DNA from: Enterovibrio sp045679545
GTDB lineage: Bacteria > Pseudomonadota > Gammaproteobacteria > Enterobacterales > Vibrionaceae
DNA: 64,000 bases
Direction of reading: 5' to 3'
Assembly: GCF_045679545.1 (NCBI RefSeq)
Contig: NZ_CP166194.1
Coordinates: forward strand, 1,302,001 to 1,366,000
The translations under genes and the position numbers were made by a program. Positions 51,745-61,353 of this stretch are shown piece by piece. Positions within the stretch are counted from its first letter, which is position 1, and each line of letters starts with the position of its first letter. The notes beneath the pieces were generated by a model that saw only the letters and a list, made by a program, of their open reading frames with translations, was not told the DNA's origin and searched no databases.

Positions 51745-52874
51745 GTATGCCTCAACAAAGTGCACCTGTGTGGGTGAAAATATTTCTCGTTCCAGCTTTA
51801 CAACTGACCATGGCATTGGTGATTTCAAGCTTGGTGGTTTTGTTAGTGGGTGAAAGCCCAACCGCAGCGTTCAGTGTGATGATCCAAGGGGCAACCAACT
51901 TAGAGTACGGCGGCTTGAGTAACACCTTGTACTACGCGACCAACTTTGTGTTCACAGGCTTAGCTGTGGCTGTCGCGTTTCATGCGGGGTTGTTTAATAT
52001 CGGTGGTGAAGGCCAAGCCTATATCGCAGGGTTAGGCATCGGTATTTTGATGCTGGTGCTGGATGATGTGTTATCCATGTGGCTGATGGCGCCGCTGGCC
52101 ATCATTATCGCAGCAGCGTTTGGCGCATTGTGGGGCGCGATCCCAGGCTATCTTCAAGCCAAACGCGGTTCGCATATCGTCGTCACTACCATCATGTTTA
52201 ACTTCATTGCATTCTCGGTGATGGGTTACGCGCTGGTGGAGCATATTGCTAAATATGGTGGTAACTCGACGGATTCGCGTTATTTCAACCCAGAAGCCGT
52301 GTTCCCAAAACTGTATGAACTCGCCGCAAGTTATGGTTTTGAGTTGCCGTTTTCACTGTTGAACCCCTCCATTTTGCTCGCGTTAGTCGTGGCGTACTTA
52401 GTGTGGTTATTGTTGTTTAGAACGCGATTGGGGTATGCCATCCGTGTGGTTGGGCACAATGCGGAAGCCGCAGAATATGCGGGTATTGATGCCAAGAAAA
52501 TCATTATCATTGCGATGACGATTTCAGGCGCGTTGGCGGGTTTAATGGCGGTCAATGAAGTCTTTGGTGCGCAAAATAGACTGATACTGAATTTCACTGG
52601 CGGCTTTGGCTTTATCGGTATTGCCGTTGCGTTGATGGGGCGGAATCACCCGATTGGCATCTTGGTTGCTGCGTTATTGTTCGGCGCGCTATACCAAGGC
52701 GGCACGGAGTTGCAGTTCGAAATGCCAAGCTTGAACCCTGAGCTGATCATGGTGATTCAAGGGTTGGTGATTTTCTTTACAGGTGCGTTGGACAGGCTCA
52801 TTCGTAAACCGGTTGAAGGCTTCTTTATGCGTCGTGCGTCTAGCCGAGAGGAGGCAGCCAATGGAACTGTTTAA
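51741..52874 (+). CDS. Nucleoside ABC transporter permease 1
   Basis: The 377-residue membrane protein has the BPD_transp_2 type (RbsC-like) helices and the GLFNIGGEGQAYIAG segment, and RLGYAIRVVGHNAEAAEYAGI near the cytoplasmic coupling region. Its start overlaps the ATPase gene by 4 bp (ATGA). Confidence 0.92.
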   Translation: MSMPQQSAPVWVKIFLVPALQLTMALVISSLVVLLVGESPTAAFSVMIQGATNLEYGGLSNTLYYATNFVFTGLAVAVAFHAGLFNIGGEGQAYIAGLGIGILMLVLDDVLSMWLMAPLAIIIAAAFGALWGAIPGYLQAKRGSHIVVTTIMFNFIAFSVMGYALVEHIAKYGGNSTDSRYFNPEAVFPKLYELAASYGFELPFSLLNPSILLALVVAYLVWLLLFRTRLGYAIRVVGHNAEAAEYAGIDAKKIIIIAMTISGALAGLMAVNEVFGAQNRLILNFTGGFGFIGIAVALMGRNHPIGILVAALLFGALYQGGTELQFEMPSLNPELIMVIQGLVIFFTGALDRLIRKPVEGFFMRRASSREEAANGTV

Positions 52875-53835
52875 TTGGATTTTGTCCTCTGCGGACTCCA
52901 CGCTTCGATTGGCCGTGCCGCTAATTTTCGCGGCCATGGCTGGTATTTTTTCCGAGCGCGCGGGCGTTGTGGATATTGGCCTTGAGGGCAAGATGCTGTT
53001 TTCAGCCTTTGTGGCGGCAGCGGTATCTTACGTGACGGGGAACCCGTGGTTAGGCCTGACGGCGGCTATATTGGCATCCATGATGCTGGCTCTGATCCAC
53101 GGCTATGCGTCGATTACGCAAAAAGGTGATCAGATCATTTCTGGCCTTGCTGTGAACTTCTTTGCCTCGGGTATGACTATTACATTGGGCCACGCGTGGT
53201 TTGAGCGTGGCGGTCAAACGCCTTCGTTAGGCAGCGAACAACGCTTTTTGCCTGCTCAACTTCCCGGAGCTGAATGGCTTGGTGATGTCGTGCCCGTGCT
53301 TGGGCCGTTTTATCGTGATGTTGTATCAGGCCACAATGTGCTGGTGTATCTGGCGTTTGTTGCGGTAATCGTGACATGGTGGGTATTGTTCAGAACCCGT
53401 TTTGGGCTGCGTCTTCGTGCGGTGGGTGAAGAACCTAATGCCATTGATACTGCCGGTATTTCGGTGACCTGGCTGCGTTATCGCGCCGTATTGATTGCAG
53501 GCATTTTATGTGGCTTGGCCGGGGCTTATCTGTCGACGGCGCAAAATGCGGCATTCGGCAAAGAGATGACTGCGGGGCAGGGTTATATTGCGCTGGCGGC
53601 GGTTATTTTTGGTAAATGGCAACCACGAAACGCGCTATTGGCCTGCTTGTTGTTTGGCTTCTTGTCAGCGCTAGAAACGCGAATGCAAGGTGTGGATATT
53701 CCGTTTGTGGGTGTATTGCCAACACAAGTGTTCTCTGCGTTGCCCTATGTGTTAACCGTGGTATTGCTGGCAGGATTTATCGGCAAAGCCGTTGCGCCAA
53801 AATCTATCGGGCGCCCTTACGAGAAAGAGCGCTAA
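52861..53835 (+). CDS. Nucleoside ABC transporter permease 2
   Basis: The 324-residue membrane protein pairs with permease 1: PLIFAAMAGIFSERAGVVDIGLEGKML and RTRFGLRLRAVGEEPNAIDTAGI are typical. The ATG at 52861 (with GAGGAG upstream, inside the end of the previous gene) overlaps permease 1 by 14 bp; a longer frame from 52783 has no such site. Confidence 0.92.
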   Translation: MELFNWILSSADSTLRLAVPLIFAAMAGIFSERAGVVDIGLEGKMLFSAFVAAAVSYVTGNPWLGLTAAILASMMLALIHGYASITQKGDQIISGLAVNFFASGMTITLGHAWFERGGQTPSLGSEQRFLPAQLPGAEWLGDVVPVLGPFYRDVVSGHNVLVYLAFVAVIVTWWVLFRTRFGLRLRAVGEEPNAIDTAGISVTWLRYRAVLIAGILCGLAGAYLSTAQNAAFGKEMTAGQGYIALAAVIFGKWQPRNALLACLLFGFLSALETRMQGVDIPFVGVLPTQVFSALPYVLTVVLLAGFIGKAVAPKSIGRPYEKER

Positions 53836-53912
53836 CGTTTACTTAGCTTTATTTATATGGCTTTGGTTATTTTAGGTTTGGTTTAATTGGGTCGACTTAG
53901 GTCAAATTGAAG

Positions 53913-53943
53913 CAAAAACGCCACCGAAAGGGTGGCGTTTTGT
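53913..53943. terminator. Bidirectional terminator after the nucleoside ABC operon
   Basis: The stem AAAACGCCACC / GGGTGGCGTTTT with a GAAA loop serves both the plus-strand operon and the minus-strand CNNM gene pair. Confidence 0.92.
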
Positions 53944-53989
53944 TCAGACACCAGCAATAAAGCGGGTGCGACGACAAAGCGGACTTGCG

Positions 53990-55009
53990 TTATGCGTTGC
54001 CCGCAGTCGTTGGTAGAACGCGTTTAAGAATATCGGCCAGTGTCACGACACCCACCATTTTTCCATCCTTGCTGACTACCGCCAATTGGACACTGGCTTT
54101 GCGCATGCGAGCAAGTGCTTCATATATCGGCATTTTTGAGTCAAGCACATATGCGTTACGCGCAACCTCTCGAGCGGGTTTGTCTGTCGGTTCCAGCAAC
54201 GTATCGCGCACATGAACCACCAGTGGTTTAAGGCCGCTTTTTCCAAACACCAGAATTCGTAGATGCCCTGATGCCATCGCAGCGGCACGCACATCTGCAA
54301 CTGTGGCGTTTTTATCAACATGCGCCATCACCTGACCTTCCGTCACCAAGGTTTCAACAGGGATTGAGCTTAGATCAATAAGACCTGACAGCTGTCGCTG
54401 AATATTCGGTTTCAGCGTGCCTGTCTTGCCAGAATGCTCAACCAGTTGGCGAATGGTGTCCACGTCTTGCCCACCGACAGCCGCGCTTTCAACGGGTTCA
54501 ACGCCAGACGCTTTTACCAGTCGGTTGGCAATGCTGTTTATCGCTTTCAGTAGTGGACGCAGTGGCCAAACGTAGGCTCTAGCAGCTATACCAATGGCAA
54601 GTACCGACTTTTCTGGGTGAGCAATGGACCAAGATTTCGGCGCCATTTCGCCTACCACCAAGTGCAGGAACGTGACAACAAACAGCGCAAAACCGAAGGC
54701 AGCGCCATCAGCTGCCCATGCGGGCAAGCCCATGGCTAGAAACACAGGGCCAACCCAATGATCGACCGCAGGCTTGGTCACTGCACCGAGCGCAAATGTA
54801 CAGAAGGTAATACCGAGTTGAGCACCCGCCAACATTAGCGTCAGGTCGTTCATACCACGTAACGCGGCTCTCGCCGATGCACTCTCTACTGCCATTTCTT
54901 CAAGACGATGGCGACGTGCGCCCATCAAAGAAAACTCAATAATGACGAAAAAGCCACTCAACACAATTAGGGCAAGTGTCACGATAGTGACGATCAAGGG
55001 ATCGGTCAT
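53990..55009 (-). CDS. CNNM/CorC-type DUF21-CBS membrane protein (gene 2 of pair)
   Basis: The 339-residue protein has a DUF21 domain (three to four helices; LALIVLSGFFVIIEFSLMGARRHRLEEMA, GAQLGITFCTFALGAV) and a CBS-domain pair (about 215-330), but lacks the C-terminal CorC_HlyC domain of its partner. The hemolysin label is historical; these are likely Mg2+ or other divalent-cation export proteins. Its start overlaps the stop of the upstream gene. Confidence 0.85.
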   Translation of the reverse strand: MTDPLIVTIVTLALIVLSGFFVIIEFSLMGARRHRLEEMAVESASARAALRGMNDLTLMLAGAQLGITFCTFALGAVTKPAVDHWVGPVFLAMGLPAWAADGAAFGFALFVVTFLHLVVGEMAPKSWSIAHPEKSVLAIGIAARAYVWPLRPLLKAINSIANRLVKASGVEPVESAAVGGQDVDTIRQLVEHSGKTGTLKPNIQRQLSGLIDLSSIPVETLVTEGQVMAHVDKNATVADVRAAAMASGHLRILVFGKSGLKPLVVHVRDTLLEPTDKPAREVARNAYVLDSKMPIYEALARMRKASVQLAVVSKDGKMVGVVTLADILKRVLPTTAGNA

Positions 55010-56382
55010 TGTTGACTCTCCACGACGTGTTCTTCTACCAGTTTCACTCTCACCTCTGTGGGTACGTGTCGCTCGATACGCAACACCTCAATCTCAAGAT
55101 GTCGCATGATCGGTTCACCAGAAGCGAGCTCTGAAGGGTCAATAGGAAGCGCAATATTCACCGTCTCTCCCTCGGCAGGAAGAGCACCTCGCTCAGCAAT
55201 CAAGATGCCGGCGATGGTTTCTACATCTCCCCGTGGTAAGTCATAACCAATTGCACGTTCTACTTCGTCTACGTGAACATCACCTTCCATCAACCAGACA
55301 TTGTCGCCTTTAGAAACCACAGCATCGGCGGTATCGGCGTCGTGCTCGTCGGTGATTTCGCCCACAATTTCCATGGCCAAATCTTCGATTGTTAACACGC
55401 CCGCAAAACCACCGTATTCGTCAATAACACACGCCAGTTGATTGGTAGAAGTCACAAGCTGGTCAAGTGCATTCGGCAGTCGCATCAGTGTTGGTAGCAC
55501 AGTAGCAGGGCGCATCACGGATTCTACGGTGTCGTCAGCGTGGCCGGCTTCGATACGCGCCAGTACGTCAGGGAGATGAACCACACCTACAGGTGCGTCA
55601 TCGTCGTTCACTACGGGATAGCGGGTATGTGCTTGCGCCATCAGCGAAACGAGTTCAGTCAATGTGGTTTCTGGTTCAACCCAATCCACTTGCGATCGGG
55701 GCACCATGGCGTGTTCCACGTCGCGCTCTGGGAAATCAAGAATGCGATCCATCATTAGTGACAGCTCCACGGGTAGATCACCACTATCGCGTGAATTGGC
55801 GATAATGTGGTGTAGATCCTCTTCTGAAGCGCTCATGTCGAGATCGTGCACTGGCTCAATGCGCACTGCGCGAAGCAGCAGGTTGGCAGATTTGTCGAAG
55901 AAGCTGATGAACCAACCAAACACTGACATGTAAATCAACGTGGATCGAGACATCATGCGGGACATTGGTTCAGCGTTCGCAATCGCAAGGTTTTTCGGAT
56001 ACAGCTCACCGAAAATCATTTGAACAACCATGGCAACAATCAGGGTGATAATTGTGCCGATAGCGATACCTGCTTCAAGCGACAAGCCAAATCCTTGCAA
56101 TAAAATCCCCATAGATTTTCCCACAAGAGGTTCCGCAGCAAAGCCCAGAACCAAGCCTGTCACTGTGATGCCCAACTGTGCACCGGACAACATAAAACTG
56201 GTACGTTTTGTAATTTTCAAAGCGCGCTTTGCGGCTTGATCGCCAGTGGCTGCTAGGGTAGCGAGTCTCGCTCTATCAACAGCCATATAAGCAAATTCTT
56301 GTGCAACGAAATAACCGTTTGCCACAATAATGGCCAAAAGAAGTAAAATGCCGAAAAGTAGGGTAAGAAGGGGCTCAATCAT
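55006..56382 (-). CDS. CNNM/CorC-type DUF21-CBS-CorC protein (gene 1 of pair)
   Basis: The 458-residue protein has DUF21 (VANGYFVAQEFAYMAVDRARLATLA), two CBS domains (about 215-330) and a CorC_HlyC FAD-binding-like C-terminal domain (NVWLMEGDVHVDEVERAIG). I chose the ATG at 56382 with GGGAGG eight bases upstream. The adjoining CNNM pair is a common layout and may form a hetero-complex. Confidence 0.88.
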   Translation of the reverse strand: MIEPLLTLLFGILLLLAIIVANGYFVAQEFAYMAVDRARLATLAATGDQAAKRALKITKRTSFMLSGAQLGITVTGLVLGFAAEPLVGKSMGILLQGFGLSLEAGIAIGTIITLIVAMVVQMIFGELYPKNLAIANAEPMSRMMSRSTLIYMSVFGWFISFFDKSANLLLRAVRIEPVHDLDMSASEEDLHHIIANSRDSGDLPVELSLMMDRILDFPERDVEHAMVPRSQVDWVEPETTLTELVSLMAQAHTRYPVVNDDDAPVGVVHLPDVLARIEAGHADDTVESVMRPATVLPTLMRLPNALDQLVTSTNQLACVIDEYGGFAGVLTIEDLAMEIVGEITDEHDADTADAVVSKGDNVWLMEGDVHVDEVERAIGYDLPRGDVETIAGILIAERGALPAEGETVNIALPIDPSELASGEPIMRHLEIEVLRIERHVPTEVRVKLVEEHVVESQQ

Positions 56383-56743
56383 GATTGTGTCCTCCCTTGG
56401 TAACATAAAGCCAGTAAGGGTGTACACAATCGACTAGAGTTGGGGTCCACAAAATGTTCCTAACGTAATAACAGGACGCGCAGTATATTTCCGAGACAAT
56501 CATTTAGTCTAGCCAATAGTCATGCAATTACTTGCTAACAAAGTGAGACAGAGTGATCAAACGAGCGCTGCCACTTCAGAAAGTGCACCACTTTAGCGCC
56601 ATATCGAATGCTTTCTGAGTGTTAGCAGGTCTAATCACGTTACCGTCTGTTACAAAATATCATTGCTAAAAGCATGGTTTAAGAGCACCACTAGCGCGAT
56701 GACAATGCTAGATATCTGCGCAGCTCCCCGAAACGTGAATGGG
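56383..56743. other. Intergenic region upstream of the CNNM pair
   Basis: About 360 bp with no gene that I can support. It holds the CNNM promoter. I see no strong terminator for the small membrane gene beside it. Confidence 0.4.
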
Positions 56744-57001
56744 CTACTTATCAATTTTCGCAGATGCTTTTTTTCCAACAAAATAGCCGACACAAAAAAT
56801 CGCGAGAAAAACGATAATCGCGAGCACGTAAGCCAGGCTTTCAGGCGCGCCTAAGCCAAATGCAAACGCAAAGCTAATGCCAAAAAAGGCTTCTTTTAGC
56901 CATTCAGTTGCGGGTGAGTTGGTGCTTAAGCCGAGCATGGCAATGAAAAGTAGTAGGGCGAGGAGGCCGACTTTCAGGCCGATTAGAGTGGAACGTTGCA
57001 T
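56744..57001 (-). CDS. Small membrane protein, 85 residues
   Basis: I do not recognise the family. It has two or three hydrophobic helices (about residues 7-27 and 40-78) and a basic C-terminus (GKKASAKIDK), with no motif. The start has GGGAGC upstream on the minus strand. Likely an inner-membrane protein. Confidence 0.65.
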   Translation of the reverse strand: MQRSTLIGLKVGLLALLLFIAMLGLSTNSPATEWLKEAFFGISFAFAFGLGAPESLAYVLAIIVFLAIFCVGYFVGKKASAKIDK

Positions 57002-57066
57002 ACAAGCTCCCGTTAGGAAAAACGGGCGCTAGTATACGCGATTTCAATCAGCACACGAAAGATGGC

Positions 57067-58230
57067 TTACTTTATTGCATGGGTAATAAATCGGCGAATG
57101 TCGTCGTTATCACTTGGCATCAAAAATGACGGTGTAACCAAATCGGGGGGAAGGAAAATTCCTTTCTCGACCAAGCGATTAATTTGTGGCAAATGCATGA
57201 GTGCCGTTTTTCCGCACAGCAAATTGAGAAAGTCTTTCTCTTGCTCGAAAGCGTTCAGCACTTCATGAAACCCTTTGAGATATAAACAGTCTTTGGTAAA
57301 ACCGCCACCACGGAAAACACGCGCAGTTATCGTAAAGGCCATGTTTTTATCGACGTCATATTCTTCTTTTAGCATCGTGAAAGTATGGCGGAATGACTTA
57401 TCTTTGATCATGGATTCAACAGCGAGCACGCGAAGCGCCAGTACTTTCAGACGTTTGATAGAGAGATGGCCCGCGAGATATTCACTGAGAATCGCCATGC
57501 CTTCTTGCGTCATAGTATTCACAGGGCAACCGAGTGAAAGGACTTTTAACGGCTGTTTACGGCCATTCAATGTTGTCACCAAATGCACGCCAAGCTCGTG
57601 ATGCGCTAATGCATGCGCTTCAATTTCTGGCACATTCGCCGTGCTGTTTATTTTCACTGAGGTGCCAGAAACTAAGGCATTGGCAATCATATTGTCATCG
57701 ATCACCAAGTTATATTCGTAACCTTCTTTCTGCGCGAAGTTTTCCATAATGGATTGAATGCCTTTGGCATCAATCATCTTCTCTTCGTCTTCTTCTGAGT
57801 CAGGTAAATGAAGGATAAACGTGGCATTGCGAATGTCTTTTTCTGTCGGCTCGCCAAAATAGCGTAGAGAATTGTAAAGAAAATCCTGACTCCCTATGGT
57901 TTGCAACTGATCAATTTTATCGACATAGGAAATAATCACATCTTCATAGATTTTTTGAAGGTCAGGATCTTCAATGTTCTCGATTGGAAGATTAAACAGT
58001 CGGCGTTTTAGCTGGAAGGAATTCCCCGCGCTTTCACGGTAAACAAACGAAGGCTCAACAGAATAGTGCCGCTTAAAAAACTCGGTTTTCTGCTGTTTGT
58101 AATTGAGAGGGCTGACGGCATTGAGTATTTCAATTCCACTGACCAAAGAAAACAGAGTCTCGTCTACTTTCTTTGCGAAGCGCAGAGTGTCTGCGTCGTT
58201 TTCTAGTGCGCGTCCTGTATCCAAATTCAA
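57067..58230 (-). CDS. QEGLA-motif (DUF1704, MATCAP-like) metallopeptidase
   Basis: The 387-residue protein has the zinc-peptidase helix HHELGVH (around residue 213) and the TQEGMAILSEYLAGH segment (QEG(L/M)A motif) of the DUF1704 family. Eukaryotic relatives (MATCAP) are tyrosine carboxypeptidases that remove the last Tyr of alpha-tubulin; the old bacterial name is flavohemoglobin expression-modulating protein. Here it lies next to a GNAT-C39 gene and a RimK-like ligase, which fits trimming of a peptide or protein C-terminus. Target unknown. Confidence 0.87.
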   Translation of the reverse strand: MNLDTGRALENDADTLRFAKKVDETLFSLVSGIEILNAVSPLNYKQQKTEFFKRHYSVEPSFVYRESAGNSFQLKRRLFNLPIENIEDPDLQKIYEDVIISYVDKIDQLQTIGSQDFLYNSLRYFGEPTEKDIRNATFILHLPDSEEDEEKMIDAKGIQSIMENFAQKEGYEYNLVIDDNMIANALVSGTSVKINSTANVPEIEAHALAHHELGVHLVTTLNGRKQPLKVLSLGCPVNTMTQEGMAILSEYLAGHLSIKRLKVLALRVLAVESMIKDKSFRHTFTMLKEEYDVDKNMAFTITARVFRGGGFTKDCLYLKGFHEVLNAFEQEKDFLNLLCGKTALMHLPQINRLVEKGIFLPPDLVTPSFLMPSDNDDIRRFITHAIK

Positions 58231-58251
58231 TCCCTTATTTAACGAATGTGT

Positions 58252-59349
58252 TCAACTTTTATCATCAGGAAAAATGACCACACAAGCAGTATGCTTCTGT
58301 TTTCCAAATCCGACAATCTGATTTAGAGCGCTTTTTCCGACAGGGACAAATGCAGCGTTAACAGCATCTTCTGGGTGTTCAACCAGCGGGTCATGAAAAT
58401 AGAAAAAGTGCTCATTCATACCACTGAGAACAATCCAATGCGGCTCTTTTAATCCGTTGAATCGATAGGTACTGATCAACAGCAATACACACGCTCGCTT
58501 TTCCAGCCAGCGCTCCATTTGTTCGACTGTCGGTGGGGATTCGCGAACGGTAATATTCGCCTCCTCTATCTGGCTCATGAAATCTTCATGCACAAGTTCA
58601 ATCACGGATTTCTTAACGGGATCTCGTACCGATTGAATAAATGGAATGCCGCTGGAATGCGACCAAAGCTCGACATCAAATCCGCGTCTTTTGGCGGCAA
58701 GTGCTAACCCTTGTCCACTGCAACCGCCATGACCTGCGGCCATAAATATGGTGGTGGCCTCACGCCAAAGCTGCACTTCTTTTTTGCGTGTGGGTGGAAT
58801 GGGGTGGCCAAGCGCTGCAAAACTCATCAGTAAACAGGCTGCGCCGCAGGTAAAAGGCAGTGTTTGAATGTACAAAGGCATAGGGAGTTTTTGACTTGGC
58901 CCAGGCGTGCCAAGTCTTTTTTGCATACGCAGCCCATCTGCTAAATCATCATAGTAATGAATAAGCGTTTTCAATGGCTTAAACCCATGTTTTTCATAGA
59001 GTTTAATTGCTGATAAATTATCTTCCCTAACTTCAAGTCTTAGCGTAATGTATCCGCGATCAACGGCGCTTTTTTCACAAAGCGTTAGGAGTTGATTGGC
59101 GATACCCTGACCACGGTAGTGTGATGAGACAGCAATGGAATATAGCCTAGCAAGTTGCGTGGCTTGGTTAAAAAGCAACAGCGAATAACCAGCGAGGCCA
59201 TTGTCGTCTGATGCGACCAATAACAGGCTGTGTTCAGATTGAATAAACCGCTTCATTTGACGGCGACTGACTTTGTCGCTGCTAAACACTTGAGACTCTA
59301 GGTGGTGTAAATCATCGAGATCGGAAAGAAGAGCTTTGCGAAACAGCAT
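58252..59349 (-). CDS. GNAT acetyltransferase - C39-like peptidase fusion
   Basis: Residues 1-150 are a GNAT N-acetyltransferase domain (SSHYRGQGIANQLL acetyl-CoA motif, LYEKHGFKPL). Residues 150-365 form a C39-like papain-fold domain with LPFTCGAACLLMSF (catalytic Cys) and EPHWIVLSGM (catalytic His). C39 domains cleave double-glycine leader peptides, and the GNAT domain acetylates or links amines. It is one of three neighbours in the RimK/QEGLA cluster, 21 bp upstream of the QEGLA gene on the same strand. Confidence 0.88.
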   Translation of the reverse strand: MLFRKALLSDLDDLHHLESQVFSSDKVSRRQMKRFIQSEHSLLLVASDDNGLAGYSLLLFNQATQLARLYSIAVSSHYRGQGIANQLLTLCEKSAVDRGYITLRLEVREDNLSAIKLYEKHGFKPLKTLIHYYDDLADGLRMQKRLGTPGPSQKLPMPLYIQTLPFTCGAACLLMSFAALGHPIPPTRKKEVQLWREATTIFMAAGHGGCSGQGLALAAKRRGFDVELWSHSSGIPFIQSVRDPVKKSVIELVHEDFMSQIEEANITVRESPPTVEQMERWLEKRACVLLLISTYRFNGLKEPHWIVLSGMNEHFFYFHDPLVEHPEDAVNAAFVPVGKSALNQIVGFGKQKHTACVVIFPDDKS

Positions 59350-59424
59350 TGAAGCCTCAAAAGTGGCGTTACTATTCGGGTATTAAAGAGTAAAAACGGA
59401 TTAATCTCTACTGGAATTTGAGAA
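59350..59424. promoter_or_regulatory. Divergent promoter region, 75 bp, of the ligase/peptidase cluster
   Basis: This short AT-rich gap must carry the promoters for both the GNAT-C39/QEGLA pair and the RimK-like gene, so they are probably co-regulated. Confidence 0.55.
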
Positions 59425-60876
59425 ATGGCAAACATACTTATCGTGACAGATGAAACCCAAGATTGGAGACAGTATTTCCCATCTGAAAAGGTTGTAACGG
59501 TAAATGAATATCTGGCGCCCGGTGCATTTACCGACGCTAAAAATACGCAAGTGATCAATCTCTGTAAATCGTATGGTTACATGAGCAGTGGTTACTATTG
59601 CTCTTTGATGGCAGAAGCTCGTGGACATCGCGTTATCCCGCGTGTCATGACCATCAATGACCTGAATCAGCAGTACATGTTGAATTTGCGTCAATCTGAC
59701 TTTGATCGCCATTTCAAAGATCAGGACAAAATAACGGCAAAAGTTTATTTTGGTCGGACTCCTATCGCTGGGCTTGAAAAAGTAGCGCATCAGGTGTTTG
59801 AGAAATTCATGATTCCAGTGCTAAATGCAGAATTTGTCCGAATGAGTGGCAAATGGCAGTTGGCAAAACTCGAAGCATGTCCATTCCAAACCTTGGATGA
59901 TAAAGAACAAGACTTTTTTGCAGAGTCACTTGAGCTGTTCTCGCAGAAGGTTTGGCGTAGCAGCAAAAAAAATAAAAAATACCGCTATGACATCGCGATC
60001 TTGCTCGACCCTGAAGAAAAGATGCCACCCTCTGATCCCAAGGCCATTCGCCGTTTTCAACGTGCTGCGGTTCGACTTGGCATTAATATGGAAGTGATTG
60101 GGCCGCAGGATTTAGCCAGATTGGGCGAGTTTGATGGATTGTTCATTCGTGCAACCACAAACATTGCGAACTTCACGTATAAGTTTGCAAAGGCGGCTGA
60201 AAACCTTGGCCTTATTGTGATGGATGATCCTGAATCCATAATGAAATGCACCAACAAGGTCTTTCTTAACGAGCTGTTATCCCTGAATAAAGTGCCAACG
60301 CCGAAAAGCCTGATCTTAAGAAATGGTGTTGACACCTTGTTTGATGAAGCAATGGCAACGATTGGATTACCTATGGTACTGAAAGTACCTGATGGCGCGT
60401 TTTCAGTCGGCGTTGTTAAAGTGAAAACTCAGGAAGAGTTGATCGAGCAAAGCGCAAAGCTGTTTGAAAAAAGTGCGCTTATATTGGCTCAGGAGTTTTT
60501 ACCGACCGATTTTGATTGGCGGATTGGTGTTCTCAACAGACAGCCTATTTTTGCTTGTAAGTACATGATGAGCCGTGGGCATTGGCAAATCTATCAGCAT
60601 CACAACAGTGGCAGGGTGACCTCGGGTGGCTTTGAAACCGTCGATTTAAAACACGCGCCAAAGTGTGTGGTTGATGCGGCGGTTAAAGCGGCCAATTTGA
60701 TCGGTTCTGGGATCTATGGTGTTGATGTCAAAGAAGTGAATGACCGAGCTTACGTGATTGAAGTGAACGACAACCCAAGTATCGACCATACGGTTGAAGA
60801 TGGTTTTCTTGGTGACCTTCTCTATGACCGTATCGTGACCGAGTTCTTGCGACGCATTCAAATGCGAGGCATGTAG
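59425..60876 (+). CDS. RimK-like ATP-grasp ligase with N-terminal extension
   Basis: The C-terminal part (about 195-483) is an ATP-grasp domain of the RimK type, with MKCTNKVFLNELLSLNKVPTPKS, VLKVPDGAFSVGVVKV and the metal site VIEVNDNPSIDH. RimK enzymes add glutamates or other amino acids to a C-terminus. The first 195 residues (MANILIVTDETQDW..., then a 40-residue charged region with KKNKKYR) are the RimK-family N-domain of this group. Its neighbours are a carboxypeptidase-like and an acetyltransferase-peptidase gene, so it may build the chain that they trim. Confidence 0.9.
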   Translation: MANILIVTDETQDWRQYFPSEKVVTVNEYLAPGAFTDAKNTQVINLCKSYGYMSSGYYCSLMAEARGHRVIPRVMTINDLNQQYMLNLRQSDFDRHFKDQDKITAKVYFGRTPIAGLEKVAHQVFEKFMIPVLNAEFVRMSGKWQLAKLEACPFQTLDDKEQDFFAESLELFSQKVWRSSKKNKKYRYDIAILLDPEEKMPPSDPKAIRRFQRAAVRLGINMEVIGPQDLARLGEFDGLFIRATTNIANFTYKFAKAAENLGLIVMDDPESIMKCTNKVFLNELLSLNKVPTPKSLILRNGVDTLFDEAMATIGLPMVLKVPDGAFSVGVVKVKTQEELIEQSAKLFEKSALILAQEFLPTDFDWRIGVLNRQPIFACKYMMSRGHWQIYQHHNSGRVTSGGFETVDLKHAPKCVVDAAVKAANLIGSGIYGVDVKEVNDRAYVIEVNDNPSIDHTVEDGFLGDLLYDRIVTEFLRRIQMRGM

Positions 60877-60908
60877 TTTTCGGGTAAAACTCATGCGTTA
60901 GATTGAAC

Positions 60909-60933
60909 AAGGTAGGTGCAAACCTACCTTTTT
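60909..60933 (+). terminator. Terminator after the RimK-like gene
   Basis: The 9-bp stem AAGGTAGGT / ACCTACCTT with a 4-base loop runs into T. Confidence 0.85.
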
Positions 60934-60964
60934 ACGTTCTGGTTTCGTGTTGGTGATTCCCGCG

Positions 60965-61216
60965 CTATAAGCACTGCGCCAGTTGTCCTTTCTTGGTAGC
61001 TGCCATCACGCATCCACGCTCACTGTCAGACGCTGATTTGCACTGACCCATGAGCTCACCGGCTGACGGGGCCATGGCTCCCAGCACTTTTTGCGCATGG
61101 CTAACCACGTTACTGCATTGGCTTTCTGGAACGGGATCGTAGTCTGAGCATGCGGTTAGACCGAACGCGAATAGGGCAATAAATGAGGTTTTTACAGCAA
61201 GTGTGGTCAATGACAT
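60965..61216 (-). CDS. Small cysteine-containing lipoprotein, 83 residues
   Basis: A lipoprotein signal with lipobox LTAC (Cys23) precedes a short mature part with four further Cys (SQCSN, GQCKS, RGCVM, LAQCL) that could form two disulfide bridges in the periplasm. I do not recognise the family. It is convergent with the RimK-like gene. Confidence 0.75.
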   Translation of the reverse strand: MSLTTLAVKTSFIALFAFGLTACSDYDPVPESQCSNVVSHAQKVLGAMAPSAGELMGQCKSASDSERGCVMAATKKGQLAQCL

Positions 61217-61296
61217 GTGTCCTTCCTTTAGTCAGTATGCTTACAGCTAAGGGTAGGAGAGGAGTCTCATAAATGCGAAACCCTGAGTGTGTTCGA

Positions 61297-61323
61297 TAAA
61301 AAACGGGTGCGAATAGCACCCGC
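61297..61323 (-). terminator. Terminator after the ABC exporter gene
   Basis: The stem CGGGTGC / GCACCCG is followed by six T on the minus strand, 31 bp past the stop. Confidence 0.85.
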
Positions 61324-61353
61324 TTCTCGCTTTCACTGAATGTTGTGTTTCAG

